Below, piece after piece: positions 34,381-45,151 of a DNA stretch of 64,000 bases. Source of the DNA: Phytophthora hibernalis (lineage: Eukaryota; Oomycota; Peronosporomycetes; Peronosporales; Peronosporaceae). The notes under the pieces were generated by a model, which worked only from the letters and a program-made list of their open reading frames with translations, was not told the origin of the DNA and did not search any database. The stretch lies in contig JAAKBF010000171.1 of assembly GCA_012656075.1 (NCBI GenBank), positions 992,001 through 1,056,000 of the forward strand. Reading direction: 5' to 3'. Every line of letters starts with the position of its first letter. Positions within the stretch are counted from its first letter, which is position 1. The position numbers and the translations under genes were made by a program.

Positions 34381-34551
34381 GACAATTGTCTTTTGGCCAA
34401 TTAATGAAGGCGGAACGAGAGGCACTGCCGAAGGGAATAGTTTGGGTAAATAAGTTTTATGTTTTTTTGAAAAGAAAACAGAAGATGACATCAATTTTCA
34501 ACTTTCCTTGTGGGAAAACTGCTTTAGGCTACGGTACACAGCCGGAAGCGT

Positions 34552-34958
34552 CTACGGGTAGCTACGGTGGATCTTGTCGTAGTACTTGGTGTAGCTCTTG
34601 AGAATAGGCCAGCTCGTGGCCGATCAGCGGATACACACCCGTAAGCTTTAATTCTTCCATCAGCTTGGTAGGTGTCTTTCCCATCAGATACCAGGCAGGG
34701 AATTGTGCCTTCGCGACAGCCTTTCGAACTTTCGCCATGACACCCTTCCACCCCTCTCTTCGTCGCTGGATATGACGTCGTCGTTCTCTTCGGCACTCTT
34801 GTGGGTCCGCAACAACCGCTTTCCGCTCGCGTTCTCGAATAGTGACTCGTTGGTAAACGAAGGGTCTGCATTGGTTATTTGCGAATTTAATGATCAGACA
34901 CAGCGTTGGCGCTTGCAAGGAGCCCGAAGGTCGATACAATTAGCTGGTGTAGACGCAT
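34552..34958 (-). CDS. RxLR-dEER secreted effector candidate with WY-like C-terminus
   Basis: Minus-strand ATG at 34958 begins with a textbook signal peptide (MRLHQLIVSTFGLLASANA). After a 1-nt break the RxLR motif RLLR lies at 34807-34818 (around residue 47) and the DEER motif at 34753-34764 (around residue 65), joined by an acidic Ser-rich stretch; this arrangement is diagnostic for the family of oomycete proteins translocated into plant cells. The C-terminal half, in another frame, has AQFPAWYLMGKTPTKLMEEL, resembling the helical WY/LWY-type fold, and a final Tyr/Lys-rich segment in a further frame ends at TAG 34552. Around 135 residues overall. Three small frame breaks: after the signal peptide, after DEER and near the end. 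Host target cannot be guessed. It sits 171 bp upstream of SF3A2 on the same strand. Confidence 0.75.
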
Positions 34959-34980
34959 TGGCAGGCTTGGGAACTTGAAC

Positions 34981-34997
34981 GCAAATTGAGGAATGTC
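34981..34997 (-). promoter_or_regulatory. Core promoter (INR plus FPR) of the RxLR gene
   Basis: The minus strand reads GACATTCCTCAATTTGC, 23-39 nt upstream of the effector ATG. CATTCC fits the oomycete initiator core, and AATTTGC matches the flanking promoter consensus MWTTTNC exactly, with the usual spacing. Its position supports the chosen start at 34958. Confidence 0.6.
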
Positions 34998-34999
34998 CT

Positions 35000-36670
35000 T
35001 ACATCAATGTACCTACCCGCCCTGGACGGACATCATATCTCCGTAGCAATAACCGTACCTATGATCTCAGCTGTGGTTATCTGTACGGACCTTGACGTTG
35101 TCGTGGCCCTTCTTGCGTACTGCAAACAATATCGCGGTACCATGTATTCTACTAAGCAGATCCAAAGAACTTGTCCAACAACTTGTCGTCAACCTGAAGC
35201 ATTTTTTCTGCAGCAGTTGTATTCAAAATCATCTGAACAAATCAAACCGTTCATATACTGTACATTCTCCTGGCTTCGAGGCGTCGACACTGAAGCACGT
35301 TGGAAAGCATACACTGTACTGTACCTGGTAGGATACAGTCAAAACAGAGAAGTGCTAACTTGTCAAAACAGAGAAAATGCTTTTAAAGCATTGCCCCTAA
35401 CAGCCCGCATGGTCTGTACACGAAGGAGGCATGCTATCGCTTTGATAATTGGTATGCCTGTTCACATAGGTCTGAAACCGTAGGTTACGAAGTTTCAAGT
35501 CTCAGTTAGAAGTAGGGGAGATGAAATGCTTCGAAATGGCAAAACTGCTAATAAATACGATATTTTACGTCCACAATGGCAACATGGCGGTTCATTTTAT
35601 GTGTCAAATCCTTGTTCTATGTTGCATGTGTATACTTCTGATTGCAATACATGCACGAACACCCTCGTCGATGCCATTTTCAGCGCCGCAATGCTTTAGA
35701 ACTAGGGCAGCAATGTAAACACGACTGGAACGATGTAGTTTGTCTTATATCGATCTTAGAGCACTGTATATTTAATATCAAACGAAAAACTACCGGAATT
35801 CATTGGCTTTTCAAATACAGCCATATTTGGCGGGTTGTTAGGGGCAATCCGAGTTATTAATAAGGCAGAGAATATTGCCACAATCTATCATGAGGATTTG
35901 CAGCGGATGTCATGAGCCTTCAAACCATAAAAATTGGAGACACCAACACGAAATCTACACCCTAGCCACCCCCTGAAAACCCTGAGAATGGCGACACAAC
36001 CCTAAGCCGAGCTAGGTGGGACCCTGCTTGGTCCTGGGTTTAAGCCCGCGTGCTGCGCACACGGATCTTTAAACCACAGGCGTTGTTTCGGCTTGCCAAG
36101 CTCTTTTCTTTCACCCCCTCCTCATTTTTGTAGTAGAAAAGGTCTTGTTATCATCTTTCGGGGCCACATACAAACACCAAGTCAGCACACCGGCTCTTTT
36201 GTTGTGGATTTAGTCACTCTCTTATTAATACTAAGAGCTTGTCATCACAGATGACGTGGTTCATGAAAGATGGGATGCCAAACAAAGTCGTGCGAAGCTC
36301 TGACATTTAATATTATAATACATCATGACAGTGCTCGGAAAAAATAATTATAAAATAATAACTATAGTATTATATTGACGGAATTACTTATTATTGGCAA
36401 CATGTAGGAGACACCTGGCTGAAGGGAAAAATGGCGCCGATGGGACGTGTCCGAGATTCGTCTCAACATTGTTTATCGGCGATTCGATCGAGATTCGGTC
36501 GCTTGCAAGTTGCAACACGACAACCACCTTCCGCAACGTCGACGACGCGGCATGCAGCCTGCATGAACCAAGGTTTCAGTAAAATATGAAATTGCCCCAA
36601 TAAGTATATTGCCTTTTTACTACAAAAACGTTGGTCCTCCAACTCAAATCGTCCTTGTGTACACTACCAT
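35000..36670. other. Gene-free AT-rich stretch
   Basis: About 1.7 kb upstream of the effector. The longest frame (34986-35483 plus, 165 codons) overlaps the effector promoter and has no signal peptide or known domain; I do not call it a gene. A short direct repeat TGTCAAAACAGAGAA-like occurs near 35337-35375. Confidence 0.45.
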
Positions 36671-36671
36671 C

Positions 36672-36733
36672 TCTTCCCATAGGCATGCCAACTGACTCAA
36701 TTTCTTCCCATAGGCATGCCAACTGACTCAATT
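36672..36733. repeat. Two tandem copies of a 31-bp unit
   Basis: The unit beginning TCTTCCCATAGGCATGCCAA and ending GACTCAATT is present twice without a break or mismatch that I can see. Confidence 0.9.
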
Positions 36734-36889
36734 TCACATTTAATGATTCCAAGATCCAGCTCGCGCAGATTTCTCCTTTACAGTGAATTAGTACTACGGA
36801 GTTTAATCATTCTCATTGGGAACCAACGCCATTCAAAGGCCAAAACAGACAAAAAAAATGAAACAATAACTGCAATGGTAGACTTTTGG

Positions 36890-37147
36890 GGAACATATTT
36901 GGGTCAGGTAAAAATACTGGGGGTTGCACCCCCAGACCCGCAAAAGAAAACTAACTCCGGGTCAGGGCAACGTGTCCGTTCGCTGGGAACTCGTCGCTGG
37001 GCCCGCCTACGCAAATACACGCGGCCCTGCTTCGCGGGCACCCCGCGCGGGTTTGCTCCGCCTTCGCTCCTGGCACCCGCTCACTCCCGCTGTACAAAAA
37101 TCAAGTCAATTTAGTTGACCCTTTTTGACCTGACCCAAATATGTTCC
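36890..37147. mobile_element. 258-bp MITE with 20-bp terminal inverted repeats
   Basis: GGAACATATTTGGGTCAGGT (36890-36909) and its exact reverse complement ACCTGACCCAAATATGTTCC (37128-37147) bound 258 bp with no coding capacity. The interior (CTGGGCCCGCCTACGCAAAT, CGGGTTTGCT) resembles a sequence at about 60220-60265, so it is a repeated family. It interrupts the chromo-like end of the antisense Ty3 element. No clear target duplication was seen. Confidence 0.75.
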
Positions 37148-37164
37148 AAATAAAATCCTTCGAA

Positions 37165-38740
37165 CTGCAATATGTATATTGCCGTCGGTGACGTGGACAT
37201 GGTGTGTTCCACACCATAAGTGACGTGGAGTCGATGTGAATTTGCCCGCTACATCCTCCCCATTTAGGCTAAGACTGTACCAGCCAATCGGGAGCGAGAC
37301 AATGTTTCTCAACATTTCCCGATGTCGAGTTCAATCGACAGTTGAGCGCCACGGTTGGCTGCTCTTTCGGGGTGCTTGGCATTTCCCAAGTAGTCCCTGG
37401 CCTCCACATCGACCTGTGTCGCATGCCCTCAAAGAAGACACACCACAGCGCGAAAGCGCCTCCCAATACTAAGACCTCGCGGTCGAAGTCTAACCCGGCC
37501 AAGCCTCACGGCAAGGCCTCGGCTCTCGATGAAGTTGTCGAGGCGACCACTCGGGCTGTAGGCCCCCACGGCGATGTTGATCGCGATCGATGTCGCCCGA
37601 CAACAAACCGAATCCTCGGTTTGTCTGTAGGGTCCACAGTCCCAGTGGGTCCATCGCTACTGAGATTAATGCTCTGGCCAGCTGCTTTAGTGATGGGGCT
37701 GACTTAGCGGTAAGTTCCTAGCGTCAAGAAGGACTAGGTCACCCACATTAAACACGTTAATGTTTCCTCTTCCATGTTTGTCAGAGTACTCGTTTTGTTT
37801 ATCTTGCGATGTAGCCATAGCATCACTAACCCGGCTTATGATATTAAGCCTATCATCAACGAGATCTTCAATTGCTTTCGCAATGAGACCGGTGTCACGT
37901 CCGACACTTGGTAGGAAAGAGCTTTCCGAGCCTCTCCCCACTTACAATGGAAGCCGCAAAGCTTCCCGTAGTGTCACAGGCACTTGGGGCTGCCGCAGAC
38001 CGTTCAGGTAGAACAGATAAACCCGGTCGACGCGTGAACCGCGTTGTTGAGCGTAAACTCAACCATAGGCAGGCGGTCCGACTAAGTGCCCGGAGAGTCC
38101 GCACAGACATTCCGAAGCGTGTCTTCGAGGACGCGGTTAACCCGCTCCGTTTGGCCATCCGTCTGGGGATGGTCCGCGGTTAATATTAGAAGTCTGGTTC
38201 CGAGTAATTGGAACAGGGTCTTCCAAAACCCAGCTGTGAAACGCGGGTCTCGATCGGAGACGATGGCCTCCGGCAGGCCGTGATAACGGAACACGCCATC
38301 GAGGAACAGCTTTGCGGTATGTTCCCCTGTCACCGTATCGGGTACCGGAGCAGGATGTACCATCTTGCTCAGGCGGCAGACATATACCAGGATGCCGGTG
38401 TTGCCGTGGGGGTCAGCCGGTAGTCCGAAGACGAAGTCAAGCCTCGTTGACTTTCAGTAGTCCGCCGGAACAGGCAGACCCTGGAGAGGAGCCGACGCGT
38501 GGCCCGCGGGCTTCACACGATGACGTGTTTCGCATGTCTTGACGTACGTGGCGACCCACTTGTATATGTGGGTCCTCCAGAAGTGCATGGATACGGAGAG
38601 GAACGTCTTTCCCGGCCAAGGTGGCCTCCTGATGGCGTGTCGTGCGCCTCAAGAAGTATGTCGTACTTCAGGTCCTCGTCGTTCGCAATTACTACCCTAG
38701 GAGGGTCGGCTGGGTCTACGCGGAAGTAGATCAACCCGTC
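37165..38740 (-). pseudogene. Integrase of the antisense Ty3 element
   Basis: The zinc-finger region is decayed: DILLEAHDTPSGGHLGRERR (about 38620-38680) keeps the HxxH part, and Cys residues are scattered over two frames. The core in one clean frame (38082-38363) has HGLPEAIVSDRDPRFTAGFW with a catalytic Asp and ILTADHPQTDGQTERVNRVL with the catalytic Glu. The C-terminal domain gives QNEYSDKHGRGNINVFNVGD followed by LVLLDARNLP (about 37700-37800). Near 37165-37195 DGNIHIAVRRILF resembles the start of a chromodomain and then runs into the MITE. Confidence 0.8.
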
Positions 38741-38789
38741 TGATCACTCATAGCGGTGTAGGCGCGAACGCTGCCTTGCCGAGAGCCAT

Positions 38790-40130
38790 GTTAGCTTGGC
38801 CTTCTTGCCTGTATATAGGTAGCGGACAATAGGGCAAGCGTCTCGTCGTCCCGATACGCCATGCGTATCCGATCATAAAGATCACTCGTGGCTCGCGTAA
38901 TGTGAGCCAGTTCGTAGTCTGGACGACGTGACAGCGCGTCGGCAAGCACATTCAGCATGTCTGGCCTGTATTCAACGCGGAAGTTGTATTCCCGCAAAGA
39001 ACGACAGCCACCTGACCATTCGCTGCGAAAGGTGCGGCGAATTAGTCGCCGTCCGCAAGGATGCGTGATCGGTGTAGATCACAAAGGGTGTTGAGCCCAG
39101 AAGATGCACCCCGAACTTCACCAGGTCGTACTTCATTGCGTGGAGCTCCTTGTCGTGCACAGGATAGTACCTCTCAGCTGACTTAAGCTGCCTGGGCTGG
39201 AACGAGATAACCCGCTCGTGTCCGTCCTCGTCGTTTTGCAGCAGTGCGCAACCGATGACACAGTCGGAAGCGTCGCAGACGACGCTGAAAGGATTCGTCT
39301 CGTCCGGCAGAGACAGGACCGGCGCTCACTGGAGGCTCGACTTGATGCTGTCAAAAGCGTCCTGGTGGCAGCGTTCCCAGCGCCACTCGATGTCCTTCTT
39401 TATCAGGTCGGACAAGGGCTTTGCCAATCCAGTGTTGCCCGCAATGTACTTGTGCAAGTAGCTGTCCAAGCCCAGCCACCTACGCAAATCATTTTGGGAT
39501 CTTGGCGTCGGCCAGGCTGAGATGGCTCGGACCTTCTCGGGATCAACCCGAACGCCGACGCTGCTGACAAAACAGCCGGGATCCTTGATTTCTCCGGCGG
39601 AAAAGACGCACTTGGCGATGTTGGCATAGAGCTTGTTGACTCTCATGACCTCGAACACTCGACGGAGGTGTTCAAGATGCACCTCAATAAACGTCTTGCC
39701 TTCCCCGGCACGGCTATGGACAAAGATGTCGTCGAAATACGTCTGCGTGAAGGCGCGCAAGGGTCGGAATAGCTGCGTGACCTAGCGATTGAAGGTCAAT
39801 GTGCATTGGACAGGCCCTGAGGCATCACAAGTCATTCCCAAAGCATCCCACTAGGGGTGCTGACCGCGGTAAGCGGTATGTCGCTTTGGCGCATCCGGAT
39901 CTCGTTGTATCCGTCCACCAGATCCATGCCGCTATATAGCTCACAACCGGACATGTTGTTTAACAACACATCCTTTCGAGGATGGGTGTCTGGGCCGGCA
40001 CCGTCGCGCTGTTCAGCTTTATAAGCTTGAACCTGATGCCACTTCCCGTTCAGCTTGCGAACGCAGAACGTGGGCGTCGAGTGCGGGGACTTTGATTCCC
40101 GCACCATGCCTGCCTTCGCCTTGGCGGCAG
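38790..40130 (-). pseudogene. RT and RNase H of the antisense Ty3 element
   Basis: From 40107: MVRESKSPHSTPTFCVRKLN (fingers) and SGMDLVDGYNEIRMRQSDIP (palm motif with catalytic Asp). From 39760: FTQTYFDDIFVHSRAGEGKT with YFDD in place of YxDD, then FEVMRVNKLYANIAKCVFSA and AISAWPTPRSQNDLRRWLGL (connection). RNase H parts follow: PFVIYTDHASLRTATNSPHL (about 39040-39100) and FRVEYRPDMLNVLADALSRR (about 38930-38990). At least four frame changes. Confidence 0.8.
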
Positions 40131-40257
40131 AGAAGGCATCAATGACCTCGCACTGCTCTCAAGTGGTCACTGCCTTGTGATGCAGTACTTCGTGCCAGGC
40201 ATGAGGTCAATCTTGTGCCTAGCCCCATGATCAGGAGGGAGTTGGGATGGCGGATCC

Positions 40258-41400
40258 TTAGACACCACATCCGAAAACGCTTGAACCAGGGGAAGCCGGG
40301 TCAGTTGGGTTCTTGAGAATCTCAGAACCCAAGCGCGTCGCGCGCTGCTTCCTGAACTCTTCCAGAACGTCCTCGTCCATTACAAAAGAAGAGTTCGCTT
40401 CTTCAGGAACGGACTCCGGTCGTAGGAGTACCATCTCCGAGATCCCGCAGGCCTTCAGATCGGCCATCAAGTCGTTCATCGACATTTGTTCGAGATTCAG
40501 AAGCTCTGACATCTCTGGCAGGTCCTCTAGTTGGACCGACTCGGACCTGACCTTGCGGCCCGTCTCGCCGTCGAAGATATGATAGCATTCTTCTGGCGGC
40601 GGTGCCGAGGAGTCTTCACCGACTCCGAGCTTCGTCTCGAAGCTTCGGTCCTGCCATCCTGTCGAGACGCTTGGCGTACCCAGAGCCGTCTTCTGGCGTG
40701 GTTCTTCGTTACCCACTGCCTTATCTTGTCTCGGTACTGCGCCTAAGGCAGGTGCCGGCCCGTGTGGAACTGTGTTACCCACACTAGAGGTGCTGCTAGC
40801 AACCTCCGCGCTGGCTACGGTCTCGATCTCTCTGGTCTCACTTGGGCTCGTGCCCTCTTGTAGACGGGCTTCGTCCTTCGTCGGTGCCCGTACGGTGCAA
40901 CGACTTGACGCGCTGGAAGATGCTGGCATTGCATCTTCCCTCGCGGGTCTGGATATATCCAAGGCCCTTGGGCTTGCTGCAGGTTCGTTAGCGGCAGAGG
41001 CCTCCGCGGTATTCCACCGGCGTCCATTGGAGCCTCGAGTTCGGACAGAGGCGGGAACATTACTCACCAAGGCTCTGTCAGAAGACGCATACCGGCTAGC
41101 TCATATGGATTTGCCGCGCCAGTCGATCCAGGGCTCATGCTTTTCGAGCCATGGCATGTCCAGGATCAAGTCATACTTGTCCATGTCAAGAACGAGGAAT
41201 CGTTCAGTCGAGTCAAAGTCTTCGAACTTGACAGCAAGATCCATAAGGATCTTAGGTACTTCTACCACAGATCCGTTTGCAAGCCTGACTGATACTTGCC
41301 CGTTGCCTTTGACTTCTCGCAGAGCATCGGCGTAGTTATCACCTCTACGGGAGACCGACTGGCGGGTGCAAAGTTCTTGGACGCCCCAGAATCAATCAGA
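40258..41400 (-). pseudogene. Protease and acidic spacer of the antisense Ty3 element
   Basis: At about 41390 the minus strand encodes ILIDSGASKNFAPASRSPVE, the retropepsin DSGA active site, and after a frameshift VSVRLANGSVVEVPKILMDL and YDLILDMPWLEKHEPWIDWR (about 41110-41180). The open frame 40258-41070 (270 codons) that follows is acidic, Ser/Pro-rich, with QLEDLPEMSELLNLEQMSMN; it has no known fold and bridges protease and RT, as in other oomycete Ty3 polyproteins. Confidence 0.65.
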
Positions 41401-41570
41401 ATTCTTAAGGGATGATTGTATCCCCGTACAATTGCGTGTACTACAAGCAGCCCTCCGCTGCCCTTCTTCGCTTCGAGAGTACAGAGACTCTCAGGGGCTA
41501 AACCTCCATGGTGTGCGCCATCCGCGCACCTCTCATGAAAGCTTAGTCTTCCCCAGCAGGGCGCCCGCCC

Positions 41571-42624
41571 CTACCGGTTGACTGCGTTCCCCTGGCCTTG
41601 GGATCGCGGCCTCTGCCAACGGCCCTTGGGACCAGAAGGGTGAGGAGGGAAACGCCTCCTTTGTCCACCCGCGAGACAGGCACATTTCATGTACCCGACC
41701 TTGCCGCAGCCGAAGCAGCGGGTGTCGTTTGCTCGGCCAGGCCCAAATCCATAGGGACAGGACCTCCGCCAGTTCCTTGGTCGATACTGCCTCCAGCAGT
41801 GCCCGTATATGGAGAGTGCCAAGCAGACACAGGAGTACGAGCCTGTTTATGGCTGTATTCTTGGAGAGCGACCTGGCCGGCCACTTCCATGGTGTTGGAC
41901 TGCACGCGGAAGTAGTTGTGTGCGTGCGGGACCAACTCTCAGGCCGTTCATGAACACGGTCACCTTGATGTGTTCAGGTAGGGGTTCCCTACCAGGGACG
42001 CCGCGAGTACTCGCATTTCCTGGATGTAGCTCACGCTTCCCTTGCTTATAGGCGAGGAAGCGCGAGCGCTGGCGATATTCATAATTCGCCGGTAGAAACG
42101 CGGCTCGAAGCTGTTCGAACACCTGAGCCAATGAGGTAAAACATTCGGGGGTTGTCGCTTCGCGCGTATACGCCCAAGCTTGGCTCGACCGCCGAGTTTG
42201 GCGAGCGCGAAAGCGATTCGGAGTTGCTCGGACGAAAGAGAGCTGCATCCATCGCAAGCTCGACTTCTTGAGTACAGAAGTGAAAGTTTTCTCCTTCCTT
42301 CCCGTAAAAACTGAACCTTCAGCCTCAACGGCTTGGGCTGCATCGGCCTTGGCTTCGAGTCCGGGCCTGCAGGTTACCCTGCACGTGGGTGATGAGCCCT
42401 TGCTCGTAAGCGTCGAACGCACTCACACGTTCGACCTGCTCGGCATGTGTCGACATTGCCAAGCTCTGCAAGGCATCCCTTCCGAAGATATCTGCCATCT
42501 TCCGGACCGACTTGAACTGCGAGTCGGTCAAGTGAAGAAACTCACAGCGATCCATGTTGGCTCTGTCGCGTAGGATCACGCAGAAATTCTCACTACCAAA
42601 TGGCATGAGTCCCACCAACAACAC
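41571..42624 (-). pseudogene. Gag of the antisense Ty3 element
   Basis: Capsid-type Retrotrans_gag features are spread over three frames: FDAYEQGLITHVQGNLQART, AAFLPANYEYRQRSRFLAYK, VTVFMNGLRVGPARTQL. The zinc knuckle at about 41700 reads CFGCGKVGYMKCAC, where the family pattern CX2CX4HX4C would need His; here it is Tyr, so metal binding is doubtful. Three frame changes. Confidence 0.7.
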
Positions 42625-42721
42625 TCGCTTCCCCTTGTCAGGTCAACGAGCGTTGGATCAAGCCTGAAGACCAGGAACGATCCCTTACGCCGGGTTGGAT
42701 GTGAACCCTCTGTACACCTAG

Positions 42722-43025
42722 GTTGTATTAGGCCAACCCAATAACCTGCACCACTAGCCACGAGTGAGGGCTAGTATGCAATATTGCGCCGCGCGAGCCC
42801 CCGCAGTCTCTCAGAAGAAAGGGTACCGGCTGTCAAGCCTAATATGGGTTTGCCGAGGTAAACCTCGGCGGGTAGTAAAATATGTATGGAACACTCGGTT
42901 CCACTATAATATATGGTGAACGACGCTTCTCGTCGCTCCCAACACTCGGCCACTCTAATCTCTTGACTGACCAGCAGCAAACCCTCGGTTCAATGTACCT
43001 TAGGCTCGCTGACCAGCATCCCACA
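42722..43025 (-). repeat. Candidate 5' LTR of the antisense Ty3 element
   Basis: On the minus strand the segment starts TGTGGGATGCTGGTCAGCGA (43025) and ends CCTAATACA (42722), with TG...CA ends and a TATA-like CATATATTATAG in the middle. It lies between the gag leader and sequence that looks like a host exon. I found no matching second copy at the 3' end, so boundaries are tentative. Confidence 0.35.
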
Positions 43026-43547
43026 AGCCGAGCGCCCGTGTTCATCGACGACAAGTGGAACGACGCGTACATCCAGATCAAGGACGAGCGGATCTGGCGG
43101 CCGACGCGTCGCAGCGCAGATGGGACGAGCTGGCGGGAAAATTCAGACGCTAGTAAGGACACAGAAGACAAGGACGTATGGCACTCGGACGAGTCCGAGG
43201 ATGACACAGATGATTGGTTGGACAGGCCACAACTGCAGCAGTCGACGCCGTCCTTCACCCAGCGGTGGGTGGTACGTTTGCAGAACGTTGGCCACGTTGA
43301 CGGTGGCGCCGCTGCTGCTGTATGCGTCACTGTCTCGCGTGGATGGGCAACTGTGGACACTGCAGTCTCCGATTGATTGAGACGCTAAGCAAAGTGCTGT
43401 CGAACGTAGCGACGTTGGGCGTGCCGGCACTGGCGCTGTACGGTGCGTCCTGTAGTGAAGGGGCGGTGGGAGGCCACTGGAGACAGGTGGACGTGCAGCC
43501 GCCTGTGCAGTGTGCAGAGATATTGTTGCAAGGAGGTAGGGGGTAGT
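43026..43547 (+). pseudogene. 3' part of a host membrane-protein gene cut by the Ty3 insertion
   Basis: GC-rich, host-like codon use begins right at the LTR-like boundary: APVFIDDKWNDAYIQIKDER, then an acidic linker (SDESEDDTDDWLDRP, about 43170-43220). After a frame change a hydrophobic segment TLATLTVAPLLLYASLS (about 43285-43335) and after another LSNVATLGVPALALYGASC (about 43398-43455) look like two membrane helices; the frame ends at TAG 43545-43547. I do not recognise the family. No ATG or 5' part is present on this side of the LTR, so I infer that the retrotransposon disrupted the gene, or that its 5' end was lost. Confidence 0.4.
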
Positions 43548-43559
43548 GCTGTCAACGTT

Positions 43560-45150
43560 TCTCCCAAATAACGTTATTTTAACTAAATAAAATTACGCTA
43601 TTTCGAAAGGAGTTAGTTGTTTTAGCTCCGGATAACTCGGCCAACTCTACCTCCCAGAATTTATTTGAGATGAATACTTATAAGGTTTTGCAATCCAATC
43701 GCAAACTGCTGGCCCTAGATGATGAGAACCCTAATCGACCCCGAAGGACCGGGCGCCGTCTACAAGATGGTCGGAGCACACAAGCCTCAGTACCGTTATT
43801 GGCCTTGGTCGTGAAGTACAAGTAGCGCTATGTACAATAATACGGCCCTTGTATCGGAGTTGGTGGCGCCTGCTCAAGCTCCGATGTCTGGGAGATTGAG
43901 CCGGCTTGGCTGGACTTGCAGGAGACTTTGATGTCCTGCAGCATCTTGGCTCGCTGTCGCTAGCGTAGAAGGACACACAGTAGCCGGGCTAACCTCAGGC
44001 TTCGTGGAGGGCTCGCCCTCGATGTCATCCTGCTTGACTTCGTCCGCCTCGTTGAAGGATCGTCGTATATCACCGAGTTGTCGCTCGCGGGCTTGGTCAT
44101 CGCAGCCGACAACTTGATTTCCCGGATCATGCTTTGCTCGCCAGACCCTAAGATAAGCTAACGTTAGCTAGACGTACCGAAGACGGACTTGACCCTTGGT
44201 GACTTGGGGGAGACTGCTCAATTATTTCTGTTGATGTATGGCTCTGAGAGACTCTGTAGTCAATCCTATAGCTAGTCCTATATCTAAATACAAATATCCA
44301 GTGTGAACCGATCCCCGTATGTGATCCTGTAACCGGCTCTATAATACCGAGGGTACGAAACTGAAATGGGTACAAACGAGGGTTCGTACCCTCGGCCGGG
44401 AATTTATTATACCCGACCGAGGCCTCGGTCACTAAACTATCGTGGTCACTGTGGTGCGGGAATGTAATCCGCCAATCAGGACAAGCCGGTCACTTTCCTT
44501 CAGCAAGGGCAACCTTGCCGACTGGCGACCGATCCCCCAAAACCCAACACCACAGCTCACTTCTTGAGACCACAGAGGATCAGGTAGTTCAATCTACCCA
44601 CGTAGGTGTAGGATTGACTACAATGCTACCAAGTGTGACGGGGTCACACAAGCACCTTGCTTGAGGAAGCGTAGATGCAAGAGTTTACAAACTCTTAGTG
44701 AACGGCAGTTCACGAGCTCCTGGTCTGCGGGAGTTGAGTGGCTAGAATAGCGTAGTTTAAAGACTGAGTATGTTTATAGGTGTACCTTAAATTGGCCTGT
44801 AATACAATTTCTAAGTAACATATAGTTTGTCCTATATGTAATATGAACCGTTGGCTGTGGGCCACAGCCTGTGGCACGTCGTGCTGAGAATACATTAGAC
44901 TCATTGTGGGAGCAATTTCAGCGTCATCGGCAGAGGTGCCAATTTAAAAGCAACTTGACCAGAGGAATTAGCCTTTTTGTCACATTTCGTGTAGACCACA
45001 TTAGTGCAATTCAATTTTGACTCGTAGATTGAATTGGACCACTCCAGGTTTGGTGTAACCCTGAAGTGTCCGAGCTGCGACAGCGTGAAAGGGAGGACCA
45101 GCTCCATAATCAGTCTAGCAGCAGAGAATCCGCAGCTCGTTCCTGGCAGC
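43560..45150. other. Ty3-like gag scraps and ARP3 upstream region
   Basis: On the minus strand around 43900-44135 several frames give DEVKQDDIEGEPSTKPEVSP and DNSVIYDDPSTRRTKS, which look like a decayed gag leader of another retroelement. 44340-44420 is an imperfect inverted repeat with CGAGGGTACGAA / TTCGTACCCTCG. 44510-45150 has no gene that I can support apart from the ARP3 promoter region. Confidence 0.4.
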
Positions 45151-45151
45151 G

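Larger units (their letters stand above)
37150..43025 (-). mobile_element. Antisense Ty3 (gypsy) retrotransposon, degenerate
   Basis: On the minus strand from right to left: a candidate 5' LTR (about 43025-42722), gag with capsid-like region and zinc knuckle (42624-41571), protease (about 41400-41090), spacer ORF (41070-40258), RT (40130-39330), RNase H (39280-38790), integrase finger and core (38740-38080) and integrase C-terminus/chromo start (37940-37165), which is cut by the MITE. All modules have frameshifts. Unlike the plus-strand element at 4.9-10.2 kb it has the LILDMPW protease and ADHPQTDGQTERVNR integrase types, so it is a distinct lineage. Confidence 0.85.

Noticed and set aside
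34986..35483. 165-codon plus-strand open frame beside the RxLR gene
   Set aside because: Overlaps the effector promoter on the other strand, has no signal peptide or domain, and AT-rich composition unlike host genes here.
44634..44880. Possible solo LTR (TGTGAC...CCACAG-like ends)
   Set aside because: Ends are not clearly inverted, no second copy, no target duplication visible.
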